A stretch of 64,000 bases of DNA from Acidobacteriota bacterium (GCA_021818955.1 JAKASR010000017.1:1-64000); one strand, 5' to 3'; counted from the first letter of the stretch, positions 17,422-26,965 are shown. Program-made: numbers and translations. Notes: generated from the sequence alone by a model not told the origin.

Positions 17422-18461
17422 TTACCATAGGTCAGCGAAAAATCGGCGCCGGCCAGCCCGCCTATATCATTGCCGAGCTTTCGGCCAATCATGGCCGGCA
17501 GTTCGACCAGGCGGTCAGGCTGGTTCATCTCGCCCATGGCGCCGGCGCGGATGCGATCAAGCTGCAAACTTACACCCCCGACACCCTAACCCTGAAATCC
17601 GACAAGCCTTGCTTTCGGGTTTCCGGCAACACGCTCTGGGACGGCCGCACCCTCCACGATCTCTACGCCGAAGCCTATACCCCCTGGGAATGGCAGCCGG
17701 AATTGCAAGCCATCGCCAACCGGCTCGGCATGGATTTGTTCTCTTCCCCCTTCGATCCCACCGCCGTGGATTTCCTCGAGCAAATGCGGGTCCCGGCCTA
17801 CAAGCTGGCCTCCTTCGAGTTGGTGGATATTCCCCTGATTCAATATATGGCGCGCACCGGCAAGCCCCTGATCGTCTCCACCGGCATGGCGTCGCTCGAT
17901 GAAATTGACGAAGCTGTGACCGCCGCCCGCGCCGCCGGGGCAAGCCAGATCGCGCTGCTGCACTGCAATAGCGCCTATCCCGCCCCCCCGGAAGAAATGA
18001 ACCTGCGCGCCATCCCCATGCTGCGGGCGCGCTATGGCCTGCCCGTTGGCCTTTCCGATCACACTCTCGGCATTGCCGCCGCCATTGCCGCCATCGCCCT
18101 GGGCGGCTGCATCATCGAAAAGCATTTCACCGAATCCCGCGCGGTTCCCGGCCCCGACAGCCCCTTCTCGCTCGAGCCGGCGGAATTTCAGCGGATGGTC
18201 GAGGCGGTGCGCATCGCGGAAAAAGCCCTGGGCCGCCCCGAGTTGGGCGATCGCCAGCGGGAAAGTTCCAGCCGCCGCTTCCGGCGCTCGCTCTTCGTCG
18301 TGAAAGACGTACGCGCCGGCGAGCCTTTCACCGCGGATAATGTGCGCTCCATCCGCCCCAACCTCGGCCTGCATCCCCGCCATTTGCCCGAAGTGCTGGG
18401 CCAGGCGGCCGCCTGCGATCTGGAAGCCGGCACGCCGCTGGAGTGGAAGCATCTCCGTTGA
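17418..18461 (+). CDS. pseI: pseudaminic acid synthase
   Basis: Condenses the 2,4-diacetamido-2,4,6-trideoxy-altrose with phosphoenolpyruvate to give pseudaminic acid. 347 aa. NeuB-family TIM barrel with AYIIAELSANHGRQFDQAV, GADAIKLQTYTPDTLTLKSD (typical PseI wording), VSTGMASLDEI and HTLGIAAAIAAIALGGCIIE. A C-terminal SAF/antifreeze-like domain spans about residues 285-345 (FVVKDVRAGEPFTADNVRSI). Start ATG 17418 overlaps the pseG-pseH stop (ATGA), which implies coupled translation. Confidence 0.94.
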   Translation: MITIGQRKIGAGQPAYIIAELSANHGRQFDQAVRLVHLAHGAGADAIKLQTYTPDTLTLKSDKPCFRVSGNTLWDGRTLHDLYAEAYTPWEWQPELQAIANRLGMDLFSSPFDPTAVDFLEQMRVPAYKLASFELVDIPLIQYMARTGKPLIVSTGMASLDEIDEAVTAARAAGASQIALLHCNSAYPAPPEEMNLRAIPMLRARYGLPVGLSDHTLGIAAAIAAIALGGCIIEKHFTESRAVPGPDSPFSLEPAEFQRMVEAVRIAEKALGRPELGDRQRESSSRRFRRSLFVVKDVRAGEPFTADNVRSIRPNLGLHPRHLPEVLGQAAACDLEAGTPLEWKHLR

Positions 18462-18495
18462 AATCCGTAAACCATTGGTAAGGGGCATTTAACAA

Positions 18496-19110
18496 ATGGC
18501 AACCAACAAACAACTGCAAATGTGGCAAGGTGATTTCGGCAAGGCTTATACCGATCGCAACCTTGCCGATGCGCATCAGCGCAGCACCGGCTTCGCCAAA
18601 ATGCTTTCCGGCTTGCCGCTGCGCGGCGTGCTGGAGGTCGGCTGTAATCGTGGACACAATCTGGCCGCCATTGCGGAAGTTTTGGGAACGGGTGTTGAGC
18701 TGGCCGGGGTCGAGCCGAACCCCTATGCGCTGCAAATTGCCCAGCGGATTCCCGGCATCCGGGCGGTGTCGGGCAATGCTTACGCGCTTCCTTTTCCCGA
18801 TGCCGGCTTTGATCTGGTCTTCACCTGTGGCGTGTTGATTCATATTCCTCCGTCGGATTTGCCCCGGGCAATTGCCGAAATTTATCGGGTTAGCCGGCGC
18901 TATATCTTGGCGGTCGAGTATTTTTCGCCCGAAGATACGGCTATCGATTATCGCGGGCATAAAGACTTGTTATTTAAAGGCGATTTCAAAAAATATTATC
19001 AGCAACAGTTTCCTTCCCTGCGGTTAGCCGCCACTGGCGAATTTGCCGACGATGAGCATGGCTTTGCTCAATCCACTTGGTGGCTGCTCTCCAAGCCGGA
19101 ATCGGTTTGA
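18496..19110 (+). CDS. pseudaminic acid biosynthesis-associated methylase
   Basis: 204-aa class I SAM-dependent methyltransferase. Motif I is VLEVGCNRGHNLAAI (about residues 40-54), followed by an acidic ribose loop VEPNPYALQIAQ and FDLVFTCGVLIHIPP. The opening (NKQLQMWQGDFGKAYTDRN) is the signature of the small methylase family found within Pse loci. It lies between pseI and pseF. An AAGGGG sequence about 10 nt upstream supports the ATG at 18496. The family is defined by context; which Pse derivative is methylated, if any, is unknown. Confidence 0.85.
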   Translation: MATNKQLQMWQGDFGKAYTDRNLADAHQRSTGFAKMLSGLPLRGVLEVGCNRGHNLAAIAEVLGTGVELAGVEPNPYALQIAQRIPGIRAVSGNAYALPFPDAGFDLVFTCGVLIHIPPSDLPRAIAEIYRVSRRYILAVEYFSPEDTAIDYRGHKDLLFKGDFKKYYQQQFPSLRLAATGEFADDEHGFAQSTWWLLSKPESV

Positions 19111-19159
19111 TCAGTCTGTTTTCAATTTCTTGTTGCTTTTACTTCAATCGGTCGGCGGC

Positions 19160-19181
19160 AGCTTATAGCTTTTAGCTTATG
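19160..19181 (+). repeat. degenerate heptanucleotide repeat at the pseF start
   Basis: Three consecutive 7-mers, AGCTTAT-AGCTTTT-AGCTTAT, occupy 19160-19180. The last one runs into the pseF start codon (ATG 19179-19181), leaving no Shine-Dalgarno between repeat and start. Similar 7-nt periodic tracts with other unit sequences occur at 23519, 28059 and 34314. Confidence 0.65.
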
Positions 19182-19895
19182 TCCATCGTCGCCATTATTC
19201 CCGCGCGCGGCGGCAGCAAGCGCATCCCGCGCAAAAACCTGCGCCCGTTTTGCGGCAAACCGATGCTCGCCTGGAGCATCGAAGCGGCGCGCGCGGCGCG
19301 TGTCTTCGATAGCATCCTGGTCTCCACGGACGACGAAGAAATTGCCTCGCTGGCCGGGGCCCATGGCGCGGAAGCTCCCTTCCGCCGTCCGGCGGCGCTC
19401 TCCGATGATCACACCCCCACCCTGCCGGTGATTGCCCATGCGCTGGATTGGGTGCGCCGGAACCGCGGTCCGGTGAGCTTTGCCTGCTGTATCTATGCCA
19501 CCGCCCCGTTCTTGCAACCGCAATTTTTGCGTCAAGGCTTGCGCCTGCTCGAAAGTCATGCCGATGCCGAGTTCGCCTTCAGCGTGACCAGCTACGATTT
19601 CACCATCTTTCGTTCGCTCAAGCTCAATTCGGATGGAAGGGTGGCAATGTACTGGCCGGAAAACGAATTGAAACGCTCGCAGGATTTGCCCGAAGCCTGG
19701 CACGATGCCGGGCAATTCTATTGGGGCCGGCCGCAAGCCTTCGCCGCTCATCAAGGAGTGTTCACGGCGAGTTCCTATCCCGTCATTCTGCCCCGCCATC
19801 TGGTGCAGGATATTGATACGCCGGAAGATTGGCAAAGGGCGGAAGCCATGTTCTCAGCCCTGCGGCAATCTCAACCCGCCGGCCAAAATGCTTGA
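19179..19895 (+). CDS. pseF: CMP-pseudaminic acid cytidylyltransferase
   Basis: Activates pseudaminic acid with CTP, the last step before transfer. 238 aa, NeuA/KdsB-like nucleotidyltransferase fold: IIPARGGSKRIPRKNL at residues 6-21 binds CTP, followed by ILVSTDDEEIASLAGAHGAE. The late motif QDIDTPEDWQRAE is typical of PseF. The start lies within a heptanucleotide repeat with no evident ribosome-binding site, so its translation may depend on coupling or on structure. It completes the six activities PseB, C, H, G, I and F within 6.3 kb. Confidence 0.93.
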   Translation: MSIVAIIPARGGSKRIPRKNLRPFCGKPMLAWSIEAARAARVFDSILVSTDDEEIASLAGAHGAEAPFRRPAALSDDHTPTLPVIAHALDWVRRNRGPVSFACCIYATAPFLQPQFLRQGLRLLESHADAEFAFSVTSYDFTIFRSLKLNSDGRVAMYWPENELKRSQDLPEAWHDAGQFYWGRPQAFAAHQGVFTASSYPVILPRHLVQDIDTPEDWQRAEAMFSALRQSQPAGQNA

Positions 19896-19926
19896 TGGGT
19901 TTATCTCCAAAAGCCGCGTTTCTCCA

Positions 19927-21054
19927 ATGGATGCCCCTATAGATATTCTGCTTTTCGTGGAGGATCCCGGTGCGGCTAATTGCATCATCGGCCTGCCCGG
20001 AGCGCTGGCCGAAATCGGCTATTCGGCCCGGCTCTTTTGCCAGGGCCCGGCGGTGGACTATTTGCGCTCGCGGCAGGTGGCGGCTTGTGAATTAAGCGTG
20101 GAAACCACGGCCGATTCGCTGCTGTCCGTTCTGCGGCCGCGCCTGCTCGCCGTCGGCACCGCATCCAATCCCCATAGCCTGGGACTTGCGCTTATTCAGG
20201 TCGCGCGCCGGCGCAATATCGCAAGCGTGGCTCTACTCGACTCCGCTTTGAATGCCGGCTATCGTTTTCGTGGCGAGACTCAAGATCCGCTCTACTATCT
20301 GCCGCAATGGCTGCTCTGCCCGGATGAAGCCACCCGCCAGGCCTTCCTGGCGCTGGGCGTTCGGCCCGATGCCATCCGCCTGATCGGCCACCCGCAATTG
20401 GACCGTGTCCTGGCGCGTCGCCGGGAACTCTCCGGGCTTGATCGTGGCGCCTTGCGCCGCGAATTTTTCCCCGGCCTCGAGGCGGGTCGGCGAGTGGGCG
20501 TCTTTGTTGCCGAGCCTTCTTATGGTCCGGGAGCCATTCCCTATCGCAAAACCGGAGATTACACCCTGCATGGCCGGGGCGCGGCGGCCGGCCGTAGCGA
20601 AATCGTCATCGAAGAATTTCTTGACGCCGCCCGCTTGCGGGACGATCTCTATCTCGTGCTCCGTCTCCATCCCAAGCAAGATCCGCGCGAGTTGGCGGCG
20701 TATCTGCCGGAATTCGACCAGCTCAGCCGGAAAGAGCCTCCCTTGGATCTGATCTGGGCCGCCGATTTTGCCGCCGGCCTCACCAGTATGCTGCTCTATG
20801 AGGCCGCCGCCCTGGGCGTGCCCACGCTTTCGATCGTGCCCCGGCCGATGGAGCAAAGTTGGCTGCCTTCCGTCGAGCGGGGCTGGACGCCGGTGGTCTG
20901 GGAACGCCTTCAATTGCGCGCGCGCCTGGCGGCGTTAGTCGCCCTGGCCGTGAATGCCTCTGCTCGCCCCTTGCGGCTCGAAGCCGCAGGCGCGATCCAG
21001 TCGATGGCGGCTTTTTTTCATGAGTTGTTGGCGGGGAAACCGGTTTATGCCTGA
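19927..21054 (+). CDS. putative GT-B-fold glycosyltransferase of the Pse cluster
   Basis: 375 aa from the ATG at 19927; an alternative ATG at 19888 overlaps the pseF stop. Neither start has a clear Shine-Dalgarno. Visible features are a first Rossmann half (ILLFVEDPGAANCIIGLPGA), a linker-like IRLIGHPQLDRVL, and a second half with LVLRLHPKQDPRE followed by GLTSMLLYEAAALGVPTLSI, a nucleotide-sugar-binding pattern seen in LpxB/NeuC/KpsC-like GT-B proteins. Position right after pseF makes it a candidate pseudaminic acid transferase, but no motif proves that. Confidence 0.6.
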   Translation: MDAPIDILLFVEDPGAANCIIGLPGALAEIGYSARLFCQGPAVDYLRSRQVAACELSVETTADSLLSVLRPRLLAVGTASNPHSLGLALIQVARRRNIASVALLDSALNAGYRFRGETQDPLYYLPQWLLCPDEATRQAFLALGVRPDAIRLIGHPQLDRVLARRRELSGLDRGALRREFFPGLEAGRRVGVFVAEPSYGPGAIPYRKTGDYTLHGRGAAAGRSEIVIEEFLDAARLRDDLYLVLRLHPKQDPRELAAYLPEFDQLSRKEPPLDLIWAADFAAGLTSMLLYEAAALGVPTLSIVPRPMEQSWLPSVERGWTPVVWERLQLRARLAALVALAVNASARPLRLEAAGAIQSMAAFFHELLAGKPVYA

Positions 21055-22090
21055 ACCTCGCCTGCGTGCCGCCATCATCGGCTGCGGGCGCATCGGCGCC
21101 GGCCAGCTCGGCGTCCGCCGGCGCCATCGGCAGTCGCCCTCTAAGCCGGCGGTGGATTCGCATGCCGCCGTGCTCTGCCGCTCTCCGCGCGTGCAAGTAA
21201 TCGCCCTGGCCGATAATGACCCGCTTCGGCTGCGTGCCGCCCGGAGCCGCTGGCGCGTCCAGCGCGGCTATGCCGATTATCGCCGCCTGCTGGCGGAAGT
21301 CCCGCTCGACCTGCTCAGCATTTGCACTCCCAACCCGACCCATGCCGAGGTTCTGCTGGCCGCCATTCACGCCGGCGTCAAAACCATCTGGATGGAAAAA
21401 CCGCTCGCGTCCAGCAGCCGCGAAGCGCGACGCATCCTTGCCGCCGCCGAGCGGGCGCAAACCCGCATCCTGCTGAACTACTCCCGCCGCTTCAGCCGTA
21501 CTTATGCTGATCTGCGGCAACGCCTCCAGCGCGGCCTCATCGGCCCCATCGTCGCCGTCGAAGGGCATTATATGCGCGGCCTCGCCAACAACGGCAGTCA
21601 TCTGCTCGACCTCTGCCGCTTTCTGTTTGGCGAAATCGCCGCCGTTCGAGGCGTTGATAGCCTCCATGAAACCGAGCCCGATGCTTCGCTCGATGCCTTC
21701 CTGCTTACCTGTTCCGGTATCCCCATTTACCTTCGCGCCTTGCCCCGCCATTACGATTTCTTCGAACTGCGTATCTTTGGCGAGCGCGGGCAGGTTGACT
21801 TGGTTCAACGTGGCGCCGAGCCTCATCTTTATCGCCGCATTCCCAGCCGCGAATGCGTCACCGGCTACGATCTGCGGCCCCGGCCCTGGCGAGGTCCGCG
21901 CGGGCTGGCGGATGCCTGGCCGCGCGCGCTGGCGAATTTACTCGCCGTGCATCGCCGCTCTGCCCCGCCGCTATGCTCCGCCTGGGACGGCTGGCAGGCG
22001 CTGCGCCTGGTCGAAATGATTCGCCGCTCCGCCCAAAATCGCTCTCGATCCCTTCCCTTGACCTCCGCGGAGGCTGCATGCCGCCATTAG
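21047..22090 (+). CDS. Gfo/Idh/MocA-family oxidoreductase
   Basis: 347 aa, NAD(P)-dependent sugar dehydrogenase/reductase fold. Motifs are AAIIGCGRIGAGQLG near the N-terminus, SICTPNPTHAEVLLAAI and the family EKP motif in WMEKPLASSSREA. Start ATG 21047 overlaps the previous stop by 8 nt and is preceded by GGCGGGGA. The neighbouring DegT aminotransferase overlaps its 3' end. Such oxidoreductase/aminotransferase pairs usually build 3-amino or 2,3-diamino sugars, which is the most likely role here (inference). Confidence 0.83.
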   Translation: MPEPRLRAAIIGCGRIGAGQLGVRRRHRQSPSKPAVDSHAAVLCRSPRVQVIALADNDPLRLRAARSRWRVQRGYADYRRLLAEVPLDLLSICTPNPTHAEVLLAAIHAGVKTIWMEKPLASSSREARRILAAAERAQTRILLNYSRRFSRTYADLRQRLQRGLIGPIVAVEGHYMRGLANNGSHLLDLCRFLFGEIAAVRGVDSLHETEPDASLDAFLLTCSGIPIYLRALPRHYDFFELRIFGERGQVDLVQRGAEPHLYRRIPSRECVTGYDLRPRPWRGPRGLADAWPRALANLLAVHRRSAPPLCSAWDGWQALRLVEMIRRSAQNRSRSLPLTSAEAACRH

Positions 22091-23382
22091 CCCTGTTCGG
22101 GGGCGCGCCCCTGCGCTCCCTGCCCTTTCCTCAGTGCAATACCATCGGCGCAGAAGAAAAACGCGCCGTCATGGCCGTGCTCGATTCCGGCGTGCTCTCG
22201 AAATTCCTCGGCGTCTGGCATTCCGATTTCTACGGCGGTCCGCGTGTCCGCGAAGCCGAGCGCCTCTATGCCGAACGCTTCCAGGCCCGTTACGCCGTCA
22301 CGGTCAACTCCGCCACCACCGCCCTGCAGGTGGCCCTGGCCGCAACGGGCATCGAGCCGGGGGATGAAGTCATCGTCTCGCCTTATACCATGTCGGCTTC
22401 GGCTTCCGTCATCCTGATGCAGCAGGCTATCCCGGTCTTTGCCGATGTCGAGCCGGATTATTTCTGCCTCGACCCTGTGAGCATTCGGCGTTGCATCACC
22501 CCCCAGACCCGGGCCATCTTGGTGCCGCATATCTTCGGTCTGCCCGCTGATATGGCGGAAATCCTGACCATCGCTCGCGAGCATCATCTCCGTGTCATTG
22601 AAGATGCGGCTCAGTCGATCGGCGCCACCTGGCGGGGGCGATTCGCCGGCGTGCTGGGCGATGCCGGCGTGCTCAGCCTCAATTACCATAAGATCATTCA
22701 TTCCGGCGAGGGCGGCATTCTGTTGACCCAAAATGAGCCAATCGCCAAACGGGCGCAGTTGGCCCGCAATCACGGCGAAGTTGTCGTGGATGATTGGCCG
22801 GATTGGCCGGAGATTTCCAATACCCTCGGCTCCAATTTCCGCATGACTGAAATCGAAGCGGCGATTGCCGCGGCCCAGCTTGCCAAGCTCGATTTCTTGC
22901 TGGAACATCGCCGCCGCCTCGCCGCTCGCCTGACTCAACGGCTGTCGGGGGTGCCCGCTCTCCAGCCGCCGGCCATCCGGCCCGATTGCACCCATTCCTG
23001 GTATGTTTACGCCCTGCGCTTTTTCCCGGAAATCGCTGGCGTGCCGCGCGAGCTGTTCTGCCAGGCGCTCGCCGCTGAAGGCATCCCTTGCGGCCAGGGC
23101 TATGTCAAGCCGCTCTATTTGCAGCGGTTGTATCAGCAGCGCATCGCCTATGGCAAATCTGGCGCCCCCTGGACCAGCAATCATTACCGCGGCCAGGTCA
23201 GTTATGAGCGCGGCATTTGTCCGGTCACCGAAAATTTGCATTTTTCCGAGTTGATTGCTGGAGACTACTGCGCTTACCCGCTGACCGAGCGTGATGTGGA
23301 CGATATCGCGGATGGCTTCTTGAAGGTCGTCGAAGCCTTGCCCCAATTGCGCGGCCGCGCTCTCCATGCTGTTGGCTCTTAG
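22078..23382 (+). CDS. DegT/DnrJ/EryC1/StrS aminotransferase
   Basis: 434 aa PLP enzyme aminating a keto-sugar nucleotide. Features: LFGGAPLRSLPFP at the N-terminus, TVNSATTALQVALAATGIEPG, VSPYTMSASASVILMQQ and the PLP lysine in SLNYHKIIHSGEGGILLT. Start ATG 22078 lies inside the oxidoreductase gene (13-nt overlap) and has CGGAGG 4-9 nt upstream. It is longer than typical DegT enzymes (about 370-400) because of an extended C-terminal half. The partner Gfo/Idh enzyme just upstream likely supplies its 3-keto substrate. Confidence 0.85.
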   Translation: MPPLALFGGAPLRSLPFPQCNTIGAEEKRAVMAVLDSGVLSKFLGVWHSDFYGGPRVREAERLYAERFQARYAVTVNSATTALQVALAATGIEPGDEVIVSPYTMSASASVILMQQAIPVFADVEPDYFCLDPVSIRRCITPQTRAILVPHIFGLPADMAEILTIAREHHLRVIEDAAQSIGATWRGRFAGVLGDAGVLSLNYHKIIHSGEGGILLTQNEPIAKRAQLARNHGEVVVDDWPDWPEISNTLGSNFRMTEIEAAIAAAQLAKLDFLLEHRRRLAARLTQRLSGVPALQPPAIRPDCTHSWYVYALRFFPEIAGVPRELFCQALAAEGIPCGQGYVKPLYLQRLYQQRIAYGKSGAPWTSNHYRGQVSYERGICPVTENLHFSELIAGDYCAYPLTERDVDDIADGFLKVVEALPQLRGRALHAVGS

Positions 23383-23518
23383 CCGTCGTCTTCTGGTTAC
23401 TCGGGTGCCTACCCCGGCGGGTTCGTCGATCCGCCCATTCTTTGATAAATAAATCGCCCGGTCTGGTGGATTTCCGCGGTCGCGCCCTCCCTGCCGTTTG
23501 AAAAGCTGCTTTTTCCTT

Positions 23519-23562
23519 TAGCTGGTAGCTGAAAGATGATGGCTGTTGGTTGATAGCTTAAA
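23519..23562 (+). repeat. degenerate heptanucleotide repeat upstream of the flippase gene
   Basis: Six 7-nt units are in phase: TAGCTGG, TAGCTGA, AAGATGA, TGGCTGT, TGGTTGA, TAGCTTA (23519-23560). They end about 30 nt before the ATG at 23591 in an otherwise gene-free stretch of 208 bp. Confidence 0.6.
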
Positions 23563-23590
23563 GATCTTTGACGGCAACCGATCACGTCTA

Positions 23591-25072
23591 ATGGCCACCC
23601 AAACCACCGCCGCGCCCGTTGTCGAACGGCGCCTCTTTTGGGGCTTGAAATGGACTGGCAGCCAGATCGGCTGGCAGCTTTTAACCAAGCTCGTCCGCGC
23701 TCTGGTGCTGCCCAAGTTTCTCAGTCCGGCGGCGTACGGTTTATATGCCAGTCTGCGTCTGCCGCTTTCCTATAAAAATTACACCGATATCGGCGTTCGC
23801 TATCAACTCATCAAGCAATTGCCGCAAGTGCGCTCCCAACAGGGCGCGGCGGCGTTTGAGTCCGTTGCCTCCACCGGCGGCGCCTGGATGATGTTGACCG
23901 CGGTCGCCTATAGCCTGGTGCTCTTCGTGCTGGCCTTGCGCCAGCGCGGTCCGCATGCCTGGTTCTATCGCCCCGGTTTCGAAATTCTCGGCTTCGTTCT
24001 CTTATTCTCCAAGCTGGAGGATTTTCTCGGCATCCGCGCCAATTCGCTCGAGGATTTTCGCCAGTCCGGCGTAGCCGGCATGTGGCGCGATACCGCCGGC
24101 TTGGTCGCGTCCATTGTTTTGGTGATCCTGATGGGCCCTATAGGGCCGGTCGTCGGCATCTGCGTCGGCGAAGCGCTCTGCGTTTATTACTATCTGCGCC
24201 GCGGCAGCCTGCGCTGGCTGCGGCTCCAATTGAGCGGCTTGGGCGGAATTTTGCGCGGTAGCATTCCGCTGTTCGCCATCGCCCTGCTCGATACCGCGCT
24301 CCTCACCCTCGACCAGCTTTTCGTTTTGGCCTTCCTCTCCAAGGCCCAGTTCGGCATCTATGCTTTGGGTGGCTTTGTCGCCACCATCCTGCTGGCGATC
24401 TCCGGCGTGTTTCTCATCATCCAACCCCGGCTGATGCGCCTGGAAGCGGAATCCCGGCCGCGGGAATCGCGGGAGGTCATGGAAGCGGCCTTGCTTCTGT
24501 ATCTGCTCCTTGCGGTGCTGGCCATTGTCGCTACCGTCCCCGCCATCAGTCTGGGCGTGCTGCTCTACTTGCCCAAGTACCGGTTGGGCATCCCCGTCTA
24601 TGCCCTCTTCAGCGCGCTGGCCATCTTGCGCGGCAGCGGCATCCTGCTGCGTCCTTTTTTCATCGCCCGCAATCAGGAAGCCCCTTTCCTGCGCATTGAA
24701 GTCTCCGGCGTGGGTGTCGCGCTTTTGCTGAATGGCTTGGCTTGGTGGATGGGCGCCGGCCTGGCCGGTTACTGCCTGGCCTCGCTCGGCACTTATGCCG
24801 TCACCATGGCCCTCATGCTGTTCGCTTTTGAGCGGCAGCGTCTCGCCGCCTGCCGCCGCGGTAAATATCTGTTTACCGTGCTGGGCTTGGGCATCGTCGC
24901 CGCTTTTTATTTCGCGCTTCGCCGCGCTTTCCTTCCCGGCATTCTGCTCGCGGATATCGCTCGCTTGCTGCTGCCGGCCGGCATCGCATTGCTGCTGCTC
25001 TTATCTGCGGCCTGGCTCTATCGCGCGCAAATTCAGTCCGCTTACCGTCTCTTTATGCGGGAGGCTGTATAG
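23591..25072 (+). CDS. Wzx-like polysaccharide flippase (MATE/MOP superfamily)
   Basis: 493 aa with about 12 to 14 hydrophobic helices and basic cytoplasmic loops. The opening GSQIGWQLLTKLVRALVLPKFLSPAAYGLYASL is typical of Wzx/RfbX proteins. It would move lipid-linked repeat units from the cytoplasmic to the periplasmic leaflet. ATG 23591 preferred over an upstream in-frame start at 23546. It is the only flippase candidate seen in the window. Confidence 0.83.
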   Translation: MATQTTAAPVVERRLFWGLKWTGSQIGWQLLTKLVRALVLPKFLSPAAYGLYASLRLPLSYKNYTDIGVRYQLIKQLPQVRSQQGAAAFESVASTGGAWMMLTAVAYSLVLFVLALRQRGPHAWFYRPGFEILGFVLLFSKLEDFLGIRANSLEDFRQSGVAGMWRDTAGLVASIVLVILMGPIGPVVGICVGEALCVYYYLRRGSLRWLRLQLSGLGGILRGSIPLFAIALLDTALLTLDQLFVLAFLSKAQFGIYALGGFVATILLAISGVFLIIQPRLMRLEAESRPRESREVMEAALLLYLLLAVLAIVATVPAISLGVLLYLPKYRLGIPVYALFSALAILRGSGILLRPFFIARNQEAPFLRIEVSGVGVALLLNGLAWWMGAGLAGYCLASLGTYAVTMALMLFAFERQRLAACRRGKYLFTVLGLGIVAAFYFALRRAFLPGILLADIARLLLPAGIALLLLLSAAWLYRAQIQSAYRLFMREAV

Positions 25073-26965
25073 ATGATGCAGGTTTCACCGGCGCCCCATC
25101 CGGCCCACGTGTTTCAAATCACGCTCAACTTGCGCGAGGCGGCGGCCGTTCTGGAGCAGGGCTTCGCCCAGGGGATTTCAGCCGAGGGGTCCCGTCTGGA
25201 AGTGCAGTCTAAGTTCGATCTGGGCCCTATGACTTTCTACGTGGCTGGACGTTTCTATTCCTGGAATCGACCGGGGGAATTCCAAGCCTGGTTACAACGA
25301 TTTTCGTCCGATAAAATTGCGGAATGGGCTCGCGAAGCTGACGGCGATTTCATGCTTATCGCCTGGGAACGCGACCGGCAGCGGGCCGTCCTGATAAGCG
25401 ACCGCAACGGCGCCAATCGCGTTTATTACACCCGCGACCGCGATTCCGTTTCCTTTTCTAATTCCTTATTCGATATCGCCCGGCTCGCCGCCGCTCCGCA
25501 TATCGACCCTTTCACCGCTTTTACCCTTCTGGTCTCCTTTTATGGCCTCGATCCTTATACCCTTATCGAATCGGTCCAATGTACCGCGCCGGGTGAAATC
25601 GTCGCTTTGGGCTTGGAAAATACCGCGGTCGCCTCTTACTATCTCCCGGTAAGCATTGAATCGGAATATTTTTCGACGCTCAAGGAATCGGTCCAGGCGC
25701 TTGGTCATTCTTTTAACTGGGTCTTCCAAAAGCGCGTCAGCGAATCGCGTACGCCCTGCGTCTTGCTCTCCGGCGGCATAGATTCGGTGGCCATGTTGCG
25801 GTATGTATCGGAATTCGCCTCTGGACGCGTTCATTCCCTCACCTTTTCGGTGCGGGGCCAGGCGGTTACCGAGCATCAGCCCGCGCGGCTCGCCGCCGCC
25901 CACTTTAATAGCCGGCATCATGAGTTGATCGTTGAGCCGGCTGATGCGGCGGCGCTCTATTTGCAATGTTTTGAGCAGCGCTCCACTCCGAATGTCGCCA
26001 CCATGCTGGCCTTGGCGCATCATAATTTTCTGTGCGCTACCGGCCTCCCTTACGACGTCTATTCCGGGGAGGATACCCGGCTTCATACTCCCGATTTCGA
26101 CCTGCCCAAGGAACTGGGCATTCGCTTGAATTTGTTGCGGAATCCGTCGCCGGCTTCCCTGCGTCTCCGTTCCCTGCTGGCCCGCATCCTGGAAGCCTGG
26201 CCGGTATATCCTAAAAATTACCTGAAATATTGGGCGCATGCGTTCCAGCCGCCCGTGTCTCGAGATCTTTTTGCGCTGCAATGCCTCTCCAAATTGGGAG
26301 GGCCTTCCGGTTATTCGCTCGCCTCCAGCCCCTGGCTTGATAAGTTCGTGCGCGAGCTTCCGCCGATTGCGCCGGACGATAATCTGCAGACGATATTCAA
26401 AAAGCATATCGCCGCGGGTTATCGCCTTCAGTACACCGACAACATGATCGAAAGCATGTTGGCGATAAATCGTCCGCAAACCGCCCTCCAAATGCCTTTT
26501 TATGATTGGGAAACCGTGGCGGTGGCCAATCGTATTCCCTATCGCATCGGAAAAAAAGGCGTCTTCACCCTGCGCACCTGGTCGAAATTTCCCCTGGTCA
26601 ACAAACGCGTGCTCCGCCAATGCCTCGAAGGCTCGGTGCCGAAATCGATTCTCTATCGCCGAAAAGCCACCGCCGGCGCCCTGGACGTATTCATTACGCC
26701 GCGCCTGTTGCGCCTGCTTGACCTTATCCTGTCGCATTGGCTGCCGGACCTCCTGCTTGGTTTGAATGATGAAGTGGCTGGCCTGGTCCGGGCTTATTTG
26801 AACGATTTTCGCCGTGCGCCTTCGCTGAACGCCGCGGGACAGCGCACCGTTTATGCGGTGCTCAATATTTGTCACATGGCGGTTTTAAATCAGGTCTGTA
26901 TCGATCGCGGCTTTAATCTGGATGAGCAAATGCGTCGCCTCTACGAAATGTCGGCTCATGCCTAG
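25073..26965 (+). CDS. asparagine-synthetase-related protein lacking the glutaminase cysteine
   Basis: 630 aa. The C-terminal ATP-pyrophosphatase domain is intact: PCVLLSGGIDSVAMLRYV (PP-loop, about residues 228-245), and YSGEDTRLHTPDFDL farther on. The N-terminal domain keeps the Ntn-hydrolase layout (ADGDFMLIAWERDRQRAVLISD) but begins MMQVSPAP, without the Met-Cys-Gly start, so glutamine cannot be hydrolysed in the usual way. GGGAGG precedes the ATG pair at 25073/25076. It may adenylate an acid and use ammonia or another amine, like AsnB-like proteins in lasso-peptide or polysaccharide pathways. Two Cys2-bearing paralogues are at 34368 and 42002. Confidence 0.75.
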   Translation: MMQVSPAPHPAHVFQITLNLREAAAVLEQGFAQGISAEGSRLEVQSKFDLGPMTFYVAGRFYSWNRPGEFQAWLQRFSSDKIAEWAREADGDFMLIAWERDRQRAVLISDRNGANRVYYTRDRDSVSFSNSLFDIARLAAAPHIDPFTAFTLLVSFYGLDPYTLIESVQCTAPGEIVALGLENTAVASYYLPVSIESEYFSTLKESVQALGHSFNWVFQKRVSESRTPCVLLSGGIDSVAMLRYVSEFASGRVHSLTFSVRGQAVTEHQPARLAAAHFNSRHHELIVEPADAAALYLQCFEQRSTPNVATMLALAHHNFLCATGLPYDVYSGEDTRLHTPDFDLPKELGIRLNLLRNPSPASLRLRSLLARILEAWPVYPKNYLKYWAHAFQPPVSRDLFALQCLSKLGGPSGYSLASSPWLDKFVRELPPIAPDDNLQTIFKKHIAAGYRLQYTDNMIESMLAINRPQTALQMPFYDWETVAVANRIPYRIGKKGVFTLRTWSKFPLVNKRVLRQCLEGSVPKSILYRRKATAGALDVFITPRLLRLLDLILSHWLPDLLLGLNDEVAGLVRAYLNDFRRAPSLNAAGQRTVYAVLNICHMAVLNQVCIDRGFNLDEQMRRLYEMSAHA

